Assembly: GCA_900554415.1 (NCBI GenBank)
Contig: USGU01000003.1
Location: forward strand, 1-64,000
Direction of reading: 5' to 3'
DNA from: an uncultured Lachnospiraceae bacterium
Lineage (GTDB): Bacteria > Bacillota > Clostridia > Lachnospirales > Lachnospiraceae
DNA length: 64,000 nucleotides
Position 1 is the first letter of the stretch. Every line of letters starts with the position of its first letter. Both the position numbers and the translations under genes were made by a program. Below, in pieces: positions 1-9,008 of this stretch. The notes under the pieces are model-generated. The model made no database searches. It was not told the origin of the DNA and worked only from the letters and a program-made list of their open reading frames with translations.

Positions 1-50
1 ATCAGATTCATTAAAAAATGTCCGAAAAAGTGTCTTAATTTATGAGACCA

Positions 51-221
51 TTATAGAGCCTCTCTTGCAAGACGAGTAAGATAAGCAATATCAAGTGGGT
101 CTTCCAATTTAACCTGCGAATTGCAGTTTTGACAGTTGAAGGTAACATGGAACTGATTATCAAGGGTGACTTCGACACAGTCGGTTTCGTGGTTGTATAG
201 TGCAGATATTATTTTGCTCAT
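51..221 (-). CDS. Small mobile-element-type protein (DUF6061-like), 56 aa
   Basis: A 56-residue reading frame on the minus strand, starting at the ATG complementary to 219-221 and ending with TAA at 51-53. An AAAGGA-type ribosome binding site lies about 8 nt upstream; an in-frame ATG two codons earlier is possible but sits too close to it. The protein starts MSKIISALYNHETDCVEVTL and resembles small DUF6061-type proteins common in Firmicute integrative elements. There are two cysteines (C-x2-C in QNCNSQ context) but no clear catalytic motif. It sits beside a truncated AraC gene, so this end of the window is probably a remnant of a mobile element. Family assignment is from memory and weak; function unknown. 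Confidence 0.45.
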   Translation of the reverse strand: MSKIISALYNHETDCVEVTLDNQFHVTFNCQNCNSQVKLEDPLDIAYLTRLAREAL

Positions 222-340
222 AGTCATTATCCTTTCTTTGAGAAATATTATTGGTAGTTGTGGGCAGAAATGAGTAGCCTACCATAAGATTCAGGTATGC
301 AACACTATCTTCCCCAAAACCCTGTATTCCCGGGTTTTTC

Positions 341-688
341 AATCTCTCAAAACGTTCTCAAAGAGATAAAGATGCACAATTATTTAGCGAAATCGAAAAG
401 CGGATTCAGACTTCCTATGGAAATATAAATAGACAGGAATTGTCAGAACAACTGAATTACTCCGGAGATTATATCAATGCGATTGTGAAGAATTATACGG
501 GTATGAATATTACACAATATCGGAATATGGTGGCTCTTCAGAGGGCATCGTTTTTATTATTAAATACAACAAAAAGTATTACAGAGATATATATGGACTT
601 GAATTTTCAGGATAAATCCTATTTTTATAAAAAATTTAAAGAACGGTATGGTGTTCCACCAAAAGGATTTAAGAAAATGAATGAATAA
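341..688 (+). pseudogene. AraC-family regulator, C-terminal remnant
   Basis: The reading frame is open from about 341 and ends at 688. It encodes the two helix-turn-helix units of an AraC-type DNA-binding domain, with the typical pattern of a first helix pair (ELSEQLNYSGDYINAIVKNY) followed by the second (SITEIYMDLNFQDKSYFYKKF) and the family signature ending in GVPPKGFKK. A full AraC regulator has an extra 100-200 residues before this domain, absent here; no suitable start with a ribosome binding site is seen. The in-frame sequence upstream of residue 440 still reads like the linker before the HTH, so truncation probably lies near 340. Likely a broken gene; expression as a short HTH protein from the TTG at 440 cannot be excluded. 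Confidence 0.6.
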
Positions 689-751
689 AAAATTCACAAA
701 TCATACACAAATATGTGTTAAAATGTCATCAAAAAGGGAAGGAGTTTATTT

Positions 752-1429
752 GTGATGGAGAAACTGAAAATCCTTGTAGTAGATGATGAGAGCAGAATGC
801 GTAAATTAGTGCGGGACTTTCTGGAACGGGAAGGCTTTGCTGTAATAGAGGCAGGAGACGGACAGGAAGCAGTGGAAATCTTTTATGAAAATAAGGATAT
901 TGCGCTGATTATCCTGGATGTGATGATGCCGCATATGGATGGATGGGAGACTTGCAGAGAGATTCGTAAGGACTCCAAAGTACCGATTATCATGCTGACT
1001 GCCCGGAGTGAGGAACGGGATGAGCTTCAGGGATTCGAGCTCGGTGTGGATGAATACATTTCCAAACCATTCAGCCCGAAGATTCTGGTGGCAAGAGTAG
1101 AAGCCATTCTGCGCAGAACCAATGCAATTTCTCAGGATAAGCTTTTGCAGGTAAATGGTATTGAAATTGATAAATCAGCTCATATTGTGCGGATAGATGG
1201 CAAAGAAATTGAACTGAGCTTTAAAGAATTTGAACTTCTTACTTATTTTCTGGAGAATCAGGGAATCGCCCTTTCCAGAGAAAAGATTTTAAATAACGTA
1301 TGGAACTATGATTATTTCGGTGATGCCCGTACCATTGATACCCATGTAAAGAAACTGAGAAGCAAAATGGGTGAAAAGGGTGACTGCATCAAGACAATCT
1401 GGGGAATCGGTTATAAGTTCGAGGTGTAA
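752..1429 (+). CDS. OmpR/PhoB-family response regulator
   Basis: Two-component response regulator of 225 residues. The N-terminal receiver domain (about residues 5-120) has the acidic pair in VVDDES, the phospho-acceptor Asp at about residue 56 in LIILDVMMP, a conserved Thr in MLTAR and Lys in SKPFSP. The C-terminal winged-helix domain (about 130-225) ends in the usual RTIDTHVKKLRSK / TIWGIGYKF signature and binds DNA. The GTG at 752 is 7 nt after AAGGAG; the ATG at 755 is an alternative one codon later. The histidine kinase gene begins 6 nt downstream, so the two form a cognate pair. The regulated genes are not evident from the sequence. Confidence 0.95.
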   Translation: MMEKLKILVVDDESRMRKLVRDFLEREGFAVIEAGDGQEAVEIFYENKDIALIILDVMMPHMDGWETCREIRKDSKVPIIMLTARSEERDELQGFELGVDEYISKPFSPKILVARVEAILRRTNAISQDKLLQVNGIEIDKSAHIVRIDGKEIELSFKEFELLTYFLENQGIALSREKILNNVWNYDYFGDARTIDTHVKKLRSKMGEKGDCIKTIWGIGYKFEV

Positions 1430-1435
1430 AGCAGG

Positions 1436-2896
1436 ATGTTTCGATCAATTAAGCAACAAATGATGGTGGCTTTTTCGGGAATCGTTATTTTGATGATGGT
1501 GTTGTTTCTGGTTATCAATGGCGGATTTCTGGAGAGGTATTATATATCCACAAAGCAGGCAGATTTTGTAAGATTTTATGAATTGCTGGAAAAAGGCGTG
1601 AAGGATGGAACTCTGGAGGATGAGACCCCGGAGGGTGACCTTGGAAAGAAGGCAGAGAAGAGCAATATTGCCATTCTGGTAGTGAATCAGGATTACGACC
1701 CGATTTATCTGAATGCCCGTGATATGCAGGTGATGGTAAATCAGTTGTTCGGCTATCTTTATAATAAGAACAATCAGGATGTATTAAAAGAAGAAGACAA
1801 TTACGTTATCAGCAAGAGTACCGATATACGCAGCGATACGGAATATATTGAAATGTGGGGAAGCTTAAGTGACGGCAGTATTTTCATGATGCGAAGTCCT
1901 TTAGAGAGTATCCGAAATGCCATTGATATTTTTAACCGGTTTTTGTGGTCCGTAGGCGGCACTTTATGTGTACTCAGTCTGGCATTTGCATGGTATTTTT
2001 CAAAACGTCTGTCTGAACCGATTCTGGAATTGGCAGAACTGTCTAAGAAGATGGCAGATTTGGATTTTGAAGCCAAATACAGCGGAGGCGGAAGCGCGGA
2101 ACTGGAGGTCCTTGGACAGAGTTATAATGCAATGTCCGAGAAACTGGAGCAGACCATTTCCAATCTGAAGAAGGCAAATAATGAGCTGACGAAGGACATT
2201 GAACAGAAAGAAAAGTTAGATTCCATGCGAACGGAATTTCTGGCAAATGTTTCCCATGAGTTAAAGACTCCGATTGCCTTGATTCAGGGTTATGCGGAGG
2301 GCTTGAAAGAAGGGGTAAATGACGACCAGGAAAGCCGGGATTTCTACTGTGATGTCATCATGGATGAGGCAGGTAAGATGAATAAGCTTGTGCGGAATCT
2401 TCTGGATTTGAATCAGTTGGAATTCGGTAAGGACAATCTGCAGTTCGAGCGGTTTGATATCCGGGAACTGATTGGTGGTGTGCTGCAGAGCAGCGAGATT
2501 ATGATTGAGCAGAAAGAAGCGAAGGTCATTTTCCATCAGGAAGAACCTGTGTATGTATGGGGCGATGAATTTAAGGTAGAGCAGGTTGTACGGAACTATT
2601 TCACCAATGCGCTGAACCATGTTGAGGGTGACAAGGTCATTGAAATCAAGATAAAGAAGCAGGATGATAAAGTCCGAATCAGTGTATTTAATACAGGAAA
2701 ACCAATTCCGGAAGAGGATTTGGACCAGATTTGGGACAAGTTCTATAAGGTAGATAAGGCGAGAACCAGAGAGTATGGTGGCAATGGTATCGGACTTTCT
2801 ATTGTCAAGGCGATTATGAACTCGCTTCAGCAGGAATATGGTGTGCAGAATTATGAAAATGGAGTCGAGTTCTGGTTTGAACTGGATAGCAAGTAA
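1436..2896 (+). CDS. Sensor histidine kinase, HAMP/HisKA/HATPase
   Basis: Membrane sensor kinase of 486 residues partnering the upstream response regulator. A first membrane segment (about 9-30) and a second (about 170-190) enclose an extracytoplasmic sensing region of about 140 residues. A HAMP linker follows, then the HisKA dimerisation domain with the phosphorylated His at residue 274 in ANVSHELKTP, and a HATPase_c domain with N box (NYFTNALNHV), G1-like FNTGKPIP, F box (DKFYKVDKART) and G2 (GNGIGLSIVKAIM). All catalytic motifs are intact. A strong terminator follows the gene, so the pair is probably a bicistronic unit. The signal sensed is unknown. Confidence 0.95.
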   Translation: MFRSIKQQMMVAFSGIVILMMVLFLVINGGFLERYYISTKQADFVRFYELLEKGVKDGTLEDETPEGDLGKKAEKSNIAILVVNQDYDPIYLNARDMQVMVNQLFGYLYNKNNQDVLKEEDNYVISKSTDIRSDTEYIEMWGSLSDGSIFMMRSPLESIRNAIDIFNRFLWSVGGTLCVLSLAFAWYFSKRLSEPILELAELSKKMADLDFEAKYSGGGSAELEVLGQSYNAMSEKLEQTISNLKKANNELTKDIEQKEKLDSMRTEFLANVSHELKTPIALIQGYAEGLKEGVNDDQESRDFYCDVIMDEAGKMNKLVRNLLDLNQLEFGKDNLQFERFDIRELIGGVLQSSEIMIEQKEAKVIFHQEEPVYVWGDEFKVEQVVRNYFTNALNHVEGDKVIEIKIKKQDDKVRISVFNTGKPIPEEDLDQIWDKFYKVDKARTREYGGNGIGLSIVKAIMNSLQQEYGVQNYENGVEFWFELDSK

Positions 2897-2916
2897 AAAC
2901 AGTTGCCCGACTGACG

Positions 2917-2966
2917 AAAAACGCTTATAATGTATCACAAGATGATACATTACGAGCGTTTTCTTT
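2917..2966 (+). terminator. Rho-independent terminator after the two-component pair
   Basis: A long inverted repeat with arms AAAACGCT at 2917-2924 and AGCGTTTT at 2955-2962, extended inward by TAATGTATCA / TGATACATTA, with the 3' arm running into CTTTATT. The arm chemistry (A-rich start, T-rich end) suggests termination in both directions. It separates the kinase gene from ung. Confidence 0.85.
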
Positions 2967-2971
2967 ATTAG

Positions 2972-2991
2972 GAATGTGCCAAGGCACATTC
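2972..2991. repeat. Perfect 20-bp palindrome upstream of ung
   Basis: Arms GAATGTGCC (2972-2980) and GGCACATTC (2983-2991) are exact reverse complements separated by two bases. It lies directly after the terminator and 48 bp before the ung start codon. It could be an operator, a second hairpin, or a copy of a dispersed palindromic element; no second copy was noticed in this window. Confidence 0.6.
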
Positions 2992-3039
2992 TATGTAATA
3001 ATAGAAAACTGTTTTGCTATATAGACGAGGAGAAAGAGT

Positions 3040-3714
3040 ATGGCAGCAATTCAGAATGATTGGCTGGACGCTCTGCAGGGAGAGTTCCGTAAGCCTTATT
3101 ATAAAGAATTATTTGAAACCGTGAAGAAGGAGTATCACACGCATCGGATTTACCCGCCGTCAGATGATATTTTCAATGCATTCCATCTAACACCGCTCCA
3201 TGAGGTGAAGGTTGTGATTCTGGGACAGGACCCTTATCACGGAGATGGACAGGCACATGGGTTATGCTTTTCGGTAAAGCCGGATGTGGAGATTCCACCG
3301 TCACTGGTAAATATTTATAAAGAACTGCATGATGATTTGGGATGTACTATACCGAGTCATGGATATCTGGTAAAATGGGCGAAGCAAGGTGTGCTTATGC
3401 TAAACACGGTGCTTACTGTAAGAGCACATCAGGCAAATTCACATCGTGGAATCGGATGGGAAGAATTTACAGACGCAGCGATTAAAGCACTGAATGAGCA
3501 GGACCGACCGATTGTGTTTATTTTATGGGGAAAACCGGCCCAGATGAAGAAGCATATGCTGAATAATCCAAAGCATCTGATACTGGAAGCACCGCATCCA
3601 AGTCCACTTTCCGCATATCGTGGATTTTTTGGAAGCAGACCATTCAGCCAGACCAATGCGTTTTTGGAGAAGAATGGAATTGAGCCGATAGACTGGCAGA
3701 TTGATGAAATATAA
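3040..3714 (+). CDS. ung: Uracil-DNA glycosylase, family 1
   Basis: Removes uracil from DNA as the first step of base excision repair in the cytoplasm. The 224-residue protein has the family-1 catalytic water-activating loop GQDPYHGDGQAHGLCFSV near residue 63, the uracil-binding Asn in NTVLTV, and the DNA-intercalation loop HPSPLSAYRGFFGSRPF near residue 187 with its catalytic His. Length matches the family (220-230 residues). The ATG at 3040 is preceded by a GAGGAGAAAG ribosome binding site. A lipoprotein gene follows 12 nt after the stop codon, so they are probably co-transcribed. Confidence 0.97.
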   Translation: MAAIQNDWLDALQGEFRKPYYKELFETVKKEYHTHRIYPPSDDIFNAFHLTPLHEVKVVILGQDPYHGDGQAHGLCFSVKPDVEIPPSLVNIYKELHDDLGCTIPSHGYLVKWAKQGVLMLNTVLTVRAHQANSHRGIGWEEFTDAAIKALNEQDRPIVFILWGKPAQMKKHMLNNPKHLILEAPHPSPLSAYRGFFGSRPFSQTNAFLEKNGIEPIDWQIDEI

Positions 3715-3726
3715 AGGGGATTGAAC

Positions 3727-4257
3727 ATGAAAAAAAGATGGCTTAGTATACTGATACTGTGCTGCCTCTTACTTGCAGGCTGCGCAAATGCAGTAAAAGA
3801 AGGAACTGCATTATTAGAAGAAGGAAAGATGGATGAAGCGCAGGAGAAATTTGAAACGTCCATAGAGAAAGAAAAAGATTTGGGCGAAGCTTATCGTGGA
3901 CTCGGCATTTGTTATTGGGAGAAGTCGGATTATACGAAAGCTATGGCTGCATTTGAAAAAGCACTGGATAACGGGGCAGAGGAAAAGGCAACACTCTATA
4001 ATATGCTTGGAATCTGCGCATTAAAAACAAACAATGCAGAGAAGGCGGTTTCTTATTTTGCAAAAGGGCAGGAACAGTCTGATGCAGAAGGTGAGTTGCT
4101 GCAGGAAATGGCATTCAATGAGATTGCAGGATATGAGCAGCTTGGCAAGTACAGTGAGGCAAAACAGAAGCTGGAACTTTATGTGAGTGCTTACCCGGAT
4201 GATGAGACAGCCGCAAAGGAATTGGAATTTTTAAATACTCAGGTAAAGGAAAATTAG
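3727..4257 (+). CDS. TPR-containing lipoprotein
   Basis: A lipoprotein signal peptide is clear: KKR charged start, hydrophobic stretch LSILILCCLLL and lipobox LAGC, so the mature protein would be anchored to the outer face of the membrane through the Cys. The mature part consists of tetratricopeptide-like helix pairs: GTALLEEGKMDEAQEKFETS, GEAYRGLGICYWEKSDYTKA, ATLYNMLGICALKTNNAEKA and a final repeat near the C terminus. Such repeats mediate protein-protein contacts; no enzymatic motif is seen. The ATG at 3727 follows AAAGGGG; a TTG two codons upstream is less likely. hflX begins 16 nt after the stop codon, suggesting one transcription unit from ung through hflX. Confidence 0.85.
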   Translation: MKKRWLSILILCCLLLAGCANAVKEGTALLEEGKMDEAQEKFETSIEKEKDLGEAYRGLGICYWEKSDYTKAMAAFEKALDNGAEEKATLYNMLGICALKTNNAEKAVSYFAKGQEQSDAEGELLQEMAFNEIAGYEQLGKYSEAKQKLELYVSAYPDDETAAKELEFLNTQVKEN

Positions 4258-4273
4258 GATTAGGAGCAGATAG

Positions 4274-5515
4274 ATGGCACTTTATGATTTGAAAGAAGAG
4301 CAGGAGCGGGTCATTCTGGTGGGAGTCAGTACAGGAGACCATGATGATACCGAACAATCTTTGGATGAACTTGGAGATTTGGTAAAGACTGCAGGAGCAG
4401 TGGCAGTGGGAAAGGTCATTCAGAACCGGGAAGCCATGCATCCGGGGACTTATGTGGGAAAAGGGAAAATAGATGAAATCAAAGAGCTCTTGTGGGAGCT
4501 GGATGCGACAGGCATTGTATGTGATGATGAACTGTCACCGGCGCAGATGAATAATCTGACAGAAATGTTAGAGACCAAAGTGATGGACAGAACGTTGGTA
4601 ATTCTGGATATTTTTGCGGGAAGAGCATCTACAAGCGAAGGAAAGATTCAGGTAGAACTGGCGCAGCTTCGTTATCGGCAGTCTCAGCTTACCGGTGCAG
4701 GAAAGGCACTTTCCAGACTGGGAGGCGGGATTGGAACCCGTGGACCTGGAGAGAAGAAACTGGAGATAGACCGTCGTTTGATTAAAGACCGGATTGCCCA
4801 GCTTAACCGGGAGTTAAAGGATGTGAAGCGCCATCGGGAACTGACAAGAGAGCAGAGAAAGCGAAATCATGTTCCGGTGGTGGCTATCGTGGGTTATACA
4901 AACGCGGGAAAATCTACTCTGCTAAATACGCTTACTGATGCGGGAATACTGGAAGAGGATCAGTTGTTCGCAACTTTGGACCCGACTACCCGTAATTTAA
5001 AATTGCCAAGTGGACAGGAAATTCTGCTTACGGATACGGTTGGATTTATCCGCAAACTGCCTCACCACTTGATAGAAGCTTTCCGGAGTACGCTGGAAGA
5101 AGCCAAGTATGCAGATATTATTTTACATGTAGTTGATGCATCGAATCCGCAGATGGATGAGCAGATGTTTGTGGTGTATGAAACGCTGCAGAGACTGGAG
5201 GTTATGAATAAACCGGTGATTACGGCATTTAATAAAATGGACCGTGTGGGCGAAGCAATTACAGTGCGTGATTTTCAGGCAGATAAGCTTGTGCAGATTT
5301 CAGCCAAATCCGGAGAGAATCTGGGGCAGCTTTTTGATGCCATTGAAGAGGTGCTTCGGGAAGAGAAGATTCATATTGAACGGGTATTCTCGTACAGTGA
5401 GTCTGGAAAAGTGCAGTTGATTCGAAAGTATGGAGAACTTTTGAAAGAAGAATTTGAAGAAGACGGGGTACATGTGGAAGCCTATGTGCCGCAGGAAATT
5501 TATGGCCGCCTGTAA
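4274..5515 (+). CDS. hflX: Ribosome-associated GTPase HflX
   Basis: HflX binds the large ribosomal subunit and in several bacteria splits stalled or hibernating 70S ribosomes. The 413-residue protein has the HflX N-terminal domain with the glycine-rich segment LGGGIGTRGPGEKKLEIDRR (about 150-170), a coiled-coil helix, then the G domain with G1 GYTNAGKST, the switch region LDPTTR, G3 DTVGFIRKLPHHL and G4 NKMD, and a short C-terminal domain. All GTPase motifs are intact and the length is usual. The start ATG at 4274 follows an AGGAG site. A GC-rich hairpin (GCCGCC / GGGCGGC, about 5505-5524) overlaps the stop but has no T-run, so read-through to addB is possible. Confidence 0.96.
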   Translation: MALYDLKEEQERVILVGVSTGDHDDTEQSLDELGDLVKTAGAVAVGKVIQNREAMHPGTYVGKGKIDEIKELLWELDATGIVCDDELSPAQMNNLTEMLETKVMDRTLVILDIFAGRASTSEGKIQVELAQLRYRQSQLTGAGKALSRLGGGIGTRGPGEKKLEIDRRLIKDRIAQLNRELKDVKRHRELTREQRKRNHVPVVAIVGYTNAGKSTLLNTLTDAGILEEDQLFATLDPTTRNLKLPSGQEILLTDTVGFIRKLPHHLIEAFRSTLEEAKYADIILHVVDASNPQMDEQMFVVYETLQRLEVMNKPVITAFNKMDRVGEAITVRDFQADKLVQISAKSGENLGQLFDAIEEVLREEKIHIERVFSYSESGKVQLIRKYGELLKEEFEEDGVHVEAYVPQEIYGRL

Positions 5516-5597
5516 TGGGCGGCTCTCCCTTACTTATGGGAAACTTTCAGGGAAAATGTAGGTGGTCGATATTGATTTCAGGAAAGGGTTAAGAGGA

Positions 5598-8500
5598 ATG
5601 TCATTACAGTTTATTTTTGGAAATTCCGGTTCGGGGAAATCCCATTATTTGTATGAACATATTATAGAAGAATCGATAAAGCACCCGGAGCAGAATTATC
5701 TGGTGCTGGTTCCGGAGCAGTTTACCATGCAGACGCAGAAAGAGTTTGTCATGCGTCATCCAAGGCACGGCATTATGAATATTGATGTACTGAGCTTTGA
5801 GCGCCTTGCCTATCGGATTCTGGAAGAGACTGGAGGCGCAGATAAGGTAGTGCTGGATGATGAAGGAAAGAACTTTGTGCTTCGCAAGGTAGCAGCAGGA
5901 AAAGCAGATTTCCTTCGGGTATTAGGAGCAAATATACGTAAGCCGGGCTATATCAGTGAAGTGAAATCCGTGATTTCAGAATTGGCGCAGTATGATGTGA
6001 AAGCAAATGAGATGGCTCCTATGCTGGAAATAGCACCTGAGCATTCTTATCTTCATTATAAACTGATGGACATTCAGACCTTATATCAGGCATTTGAAGA
6101 CTATCTGGAGGAAAAGTATATTACCAGAGAAGATCTGTTGGAACTGTTGTGCAGCCAGATGGGGAAATCCCGTATTTTAAAAAATGCAGTGGTAGCAATG
6201 GACGGATTTACTGGATTTACGCCGATACAGAACAAGGTACTGGGAGAATTGCTGGCATGCTGTGAAACCGTGTATGTTACGGTAACCATTGACTTGAAGG
6301 AAGACCCTTATCAGTATGGAGATAAATATCAGCTATTTGCCTTAAGCAAACAGATGGTGCATGCACTTACGGAAATATGCCGGGAGCGGAAGATAGAAGT
6401 CAGCGAGGTGCGGATGCCGGCCAACCCGGTGTATCGATTCTGCGAAAAGCCGGCTTTGGGATGGATGGAAAAAAATCTGTTCCGTTATCCGGTGCGTCAG
6501 TATAAAGAAAAGCAGGAGAACATCCGGGTTTATGTATCCAGAAGTCCAAAAGAAGAGGTGGATATGGCCGCTCAGAGAATTCGTTCCATGGTTCGAAAAA
6601 AGGGGTACCGCTATCAGGATATAGCAGTTATTGTCAGTGATTTGAACTTGTATGGGGATACCATAGAACGAATCTTTCCAAGGTATGAAATTCCGGTATT
6701 TATGGATTATAAGCGGAATGTGCTGTTGAATTCTTTCGTGGAGTATGTCCGGAGTCTGCTTGCAATGGTGGAAAAGAATTTTACCTACGAAAGTGTATTC
6801 CGGTTCTTAAGAAGCGGCTTTTCCGGATTTGAAGAGGACGAAGTGGATTTGCTGGAAAATTATGTCAGAGCACTTGGAATCCGTGGCTATAAGAAATGGA
6901 CAGAGAAATGGATTCGCAGAACGGACTCTATGACAGAGGAGAATCTTGAGGTTGTAAATCGGCTGCGTGAGCAATTGATAAGAAAACTGGATGCACTGGT
7001 AGAGGTGCTGAAGAGAAGGCATAAGACGATTTACGATGTGACACTTGCACTGTATCAGTTTCTGGAACGGGAAGAACTGCAAAGACAGGTAGAAGCGATG
7101 GAGCAGCAGTTTCAGGAGTCTGGGGAGCTGACACTTGCGAAAGAATACGAGCAGGTTTATCGTGTGATGATGGAGTTATTTGATAAATTTGTTTCCCTGC
7201 TTGGAGATGAGAAAATTTCGTTAAAGGAATACTGCGATTTGCTGGATGCGGGAATGGAAGAAGCCCGGATTGGCGTGATTCCGCCAAGTATGGATGAGGT
7301 CATGGCAGGAGATATTGAGCGTACCCGTCTGAGAAATGTAAAGGCACTGCTTTTACTGGGGGTAAATGATAACCTGATATCTGCAGGAGATTCCAAAGGC
7401 GGTCTACTTACAGAACGGGACAGAGAGCAGTTTGAAGCCGGTGGCATATCACTGGTCCCAGGAGTAAAGGAACAGACTTTTATCCGAAAGTATTATTTAT
7501 ATCTGCATTTGACAAAACCTACGGAAGAACTGGATATCAGTTACAGCAAAGTGTCTCAGGATGGAAAGGCAGTCAGACCTGCGTATTTAATCGGAGAACT
7601 AAAGAAACTATTTTTCCATTTGCCGGTTTTTGACATGGAAGAGTATGGAATGGTCTATCGGGAGCTTGTACCGGAAACCGGTCTTGACTATGTGATTGGG
7701 GGACTCCGGGACCAAGAGCAGCTTCAGATACAGGATGCATACTGGCAGGAATTATATCGCTGGTATTTGTCAAAAGAGCAGTGGCGTGATACACTGCTGC
7801 GTCTGCAAAGTGCAAGTATGTATCGGAAGCCGGAGGATGCTCTTACGAAAAAGACAGCGGAACGTCTGTATGGAACGTGGACACCAAGTATTTCCAGAAT
7901 GGAGAAATTTGTTTCCTGCGCCTGTGCACATTTCCTGACTTACGGACTTCGCCTGAAAGAGCGGGAAGAATATGAATTTGCCGCATTGGATTTTGGAAAT
8001 GTTATCCACAAAGCTTTGGAACATTATGCGGATAAAGTAGAAAAAAGCGGAAGAAAATGGGGAGAACTGGACGAGAGCTTGCGGGAACAGTATGTGGACG
8101 AGAGTGTGGAGGAAAGTATTGTGGATTACAGCAATACGGTACTTTACAGCTCTGCACGGAATGCTTACATGATTCCACGTATGAAGCGGATGATGCGCAG
8201 GACTGTGTGGGCGCTGACAAAACAGCTTCAGCAGGGCGATTTCGCTCCGGAAAGCTATGAGACCAGATTTGGAAGCGGTAAGATTGACCGAATCGATGTC
8301 TGTGAGACAGAGGATGAGGTGCTGGTAAAGGTAGTGGATTATAAGACTGGCTCTAAAAAGTTTGATATGACCGCATTTTATCATGGACTTCAGATGCAGC
8401 TTGTAGTGTATATGAGTGAAGCATTAAAGTTGGAAGCAAAGAAGCATCCGGGGAAAAAGGCAGTTCCAGCAGGAATCTTCTATTATCAGATGAAAGACCC

Positions 8501-9008
8501 TGTGGTTGCAAAAGAAGTAGATATGGAGAAGGTAGAACAGGCCATTTTAAGAGAACTTCGTGTAGACGGTCTGGTAAATGCGGAAGAAGCCGTGATTCAG
8601 AGACTGGACAAGGATTTTTCAGGAAGCTCGGATGTGATTCCGGTTGCCAAAACCAAAACGGGGTATTCCAAACAGTCCAAGATGATTTCAGGAGACGACT
8701 TTGAAGCGCTTCTGACTTATGCGGATAAGAAGACGATAGAACTGCAGAACCGGATGCGGAGTGGAGAGTCGGAGGCCAGCCCTTATGAAATGGGACAGAT
8801 GACCGGATGCGACTATTGCGAATTTCATAATATCTGTGGATTTGACGCTTCTGTTCCGGGGTATCAGTACCGACGGTTCCGCAAAGCTTCTGCCGAAGAA
8901 GTGATGGCGAAGATTCGGATGGACATTCAGGGAAAAACTGAGGGTGTAGAGGAAGAAGAACAAGAACCTGATATGAGACAGAAAAAGGCAGGAGAGGAGG
9001 AAGCGTAA
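5598..9008 (+). CDS. addB: ATP-dependent helicase/nuclease subunit AddB
   Basis: Partner of AddA in the AddAB complex, which resects double-strand DNA ends and loads RecA at Chi-like sites. An N-terminal Walker A motif (FGNSGSGKSHYLY) is present, and the C-terminal RecB-type nuclease carries the DRIDV...VVDYKTG active site. Four cysteines typical of the AddB iron-sulfur clamp are visible: one in SCACAHFLTYG before the nuclease and three in CDYCEFHNIC near the end. Length (about 1136 residues) fits the family. The ATG at 5598 (MSLQFIFGNSGSGK) was preferred over the in-frame GTG at 5562 because homologues begin at this point. The stop codon overlaps the addA start by one base. Confidence 0.95.
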   Translation: MSLQFIFGNSGSGKSHYLYEHIIEESIKHPEQNYLVLVPEQFTMQTQKEFVMRHPRHGIMNIDVLSFERLAYRILEETGGADKVVLDDEGKNFVLRKVAAGKADFLRVLGANIRKPGYISEVKSVISELAQYDVKANEMAPMLEIAPEHSYLHYKLMDIQTLYQAFEDYLEEKYITREDLLELLCSQMGKSRILKNAVVAMDGFTGFTPIQNKVLGELLACCETVYVTVTIDLKEDPYQYGDKYQLFALSKQMVHALTEICRERKIEVSEVRMPANPVYRFCEKPALGWMEKNLFRYPVRQYKEKQENIRVYVSRSPKEEVDMAAQRIRSMVRKKGYRYQDIAVIVSDLNLYGDTIERIFPRYEIPVFMDYKRNVLLNSFVEYVRSLLAMVEKNFTYESVFRFLRSGFSGFEEDEVDLLENYVRALGIRGYKKWTEKWIRRTDSMTEENLEVVNRLREQLIRKLDALVEVLKRRHKTIYDVTLALYQFLEREELQRQVEAMEQQFQESGELTLAKEYEQVYRVMMELFDKFVSLLGDEKISLKEYCDLLDAGMEEARIGVIPPSMDEVMAGDIERTRLRNVKALLLLGVNDNLISAGDSKGGLLTERDREQFEAGGISLVPGVKEQTFIRKYYLYLHLTKPTEELDISYSKVSQDGKAVRPAYLIGELKKLFFHLPVFDMEEYGMVYRELVPETGLDYVIGGLRDQEQLQIQDAYWQELYRWYLSKEQWRDTLLRLQSASMYRKPEDALTKKTAERLYGTWTPSISRMEKFVSCACAHFLTYGLRLKEREEYEFAALDFGNVIHKALEHYADKVEKSGRKWGELDESLREQYVDESVEESIVDYSNTVLYSSARNAYMIPRMKRMMRRTVWALTKQLQQGDFAPESYETRFGSGKIDRIDVCETEDEVLVKVVDYKTGSKKFDMTAFYHGLQMQLVVYMSEALKLEAKKHPGKKAVPAGIFYYQMKDPVVAKEVDMEKVEQAILRELRVDGLVNAEEAVIQRLDKDFSGSSDVIPVAKTKTGYSKQSKMISGDDFEALLTYADKKTIELQNRMRSGESEASPYEMGQMTGCDYCEFHNICGFDASVPGYQYRRFRKASAEEVMAKIRMDIQGKTEGVEEEEQEPDMRQKKAGEEEA

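Noticed and set aside
2261..2989. Long minus-strand frame opposite the histidine kinase
   Set aside because: It is the complement of a well-supported kinase gene, has no ribosome binding site and no recognisable domain.
7770..8384. Long minus-strand frames inside addB, and similar ones inside addA, valS and purD
   Set aside because: All are antisense shadows of strongly conserved genes with intact motifs.
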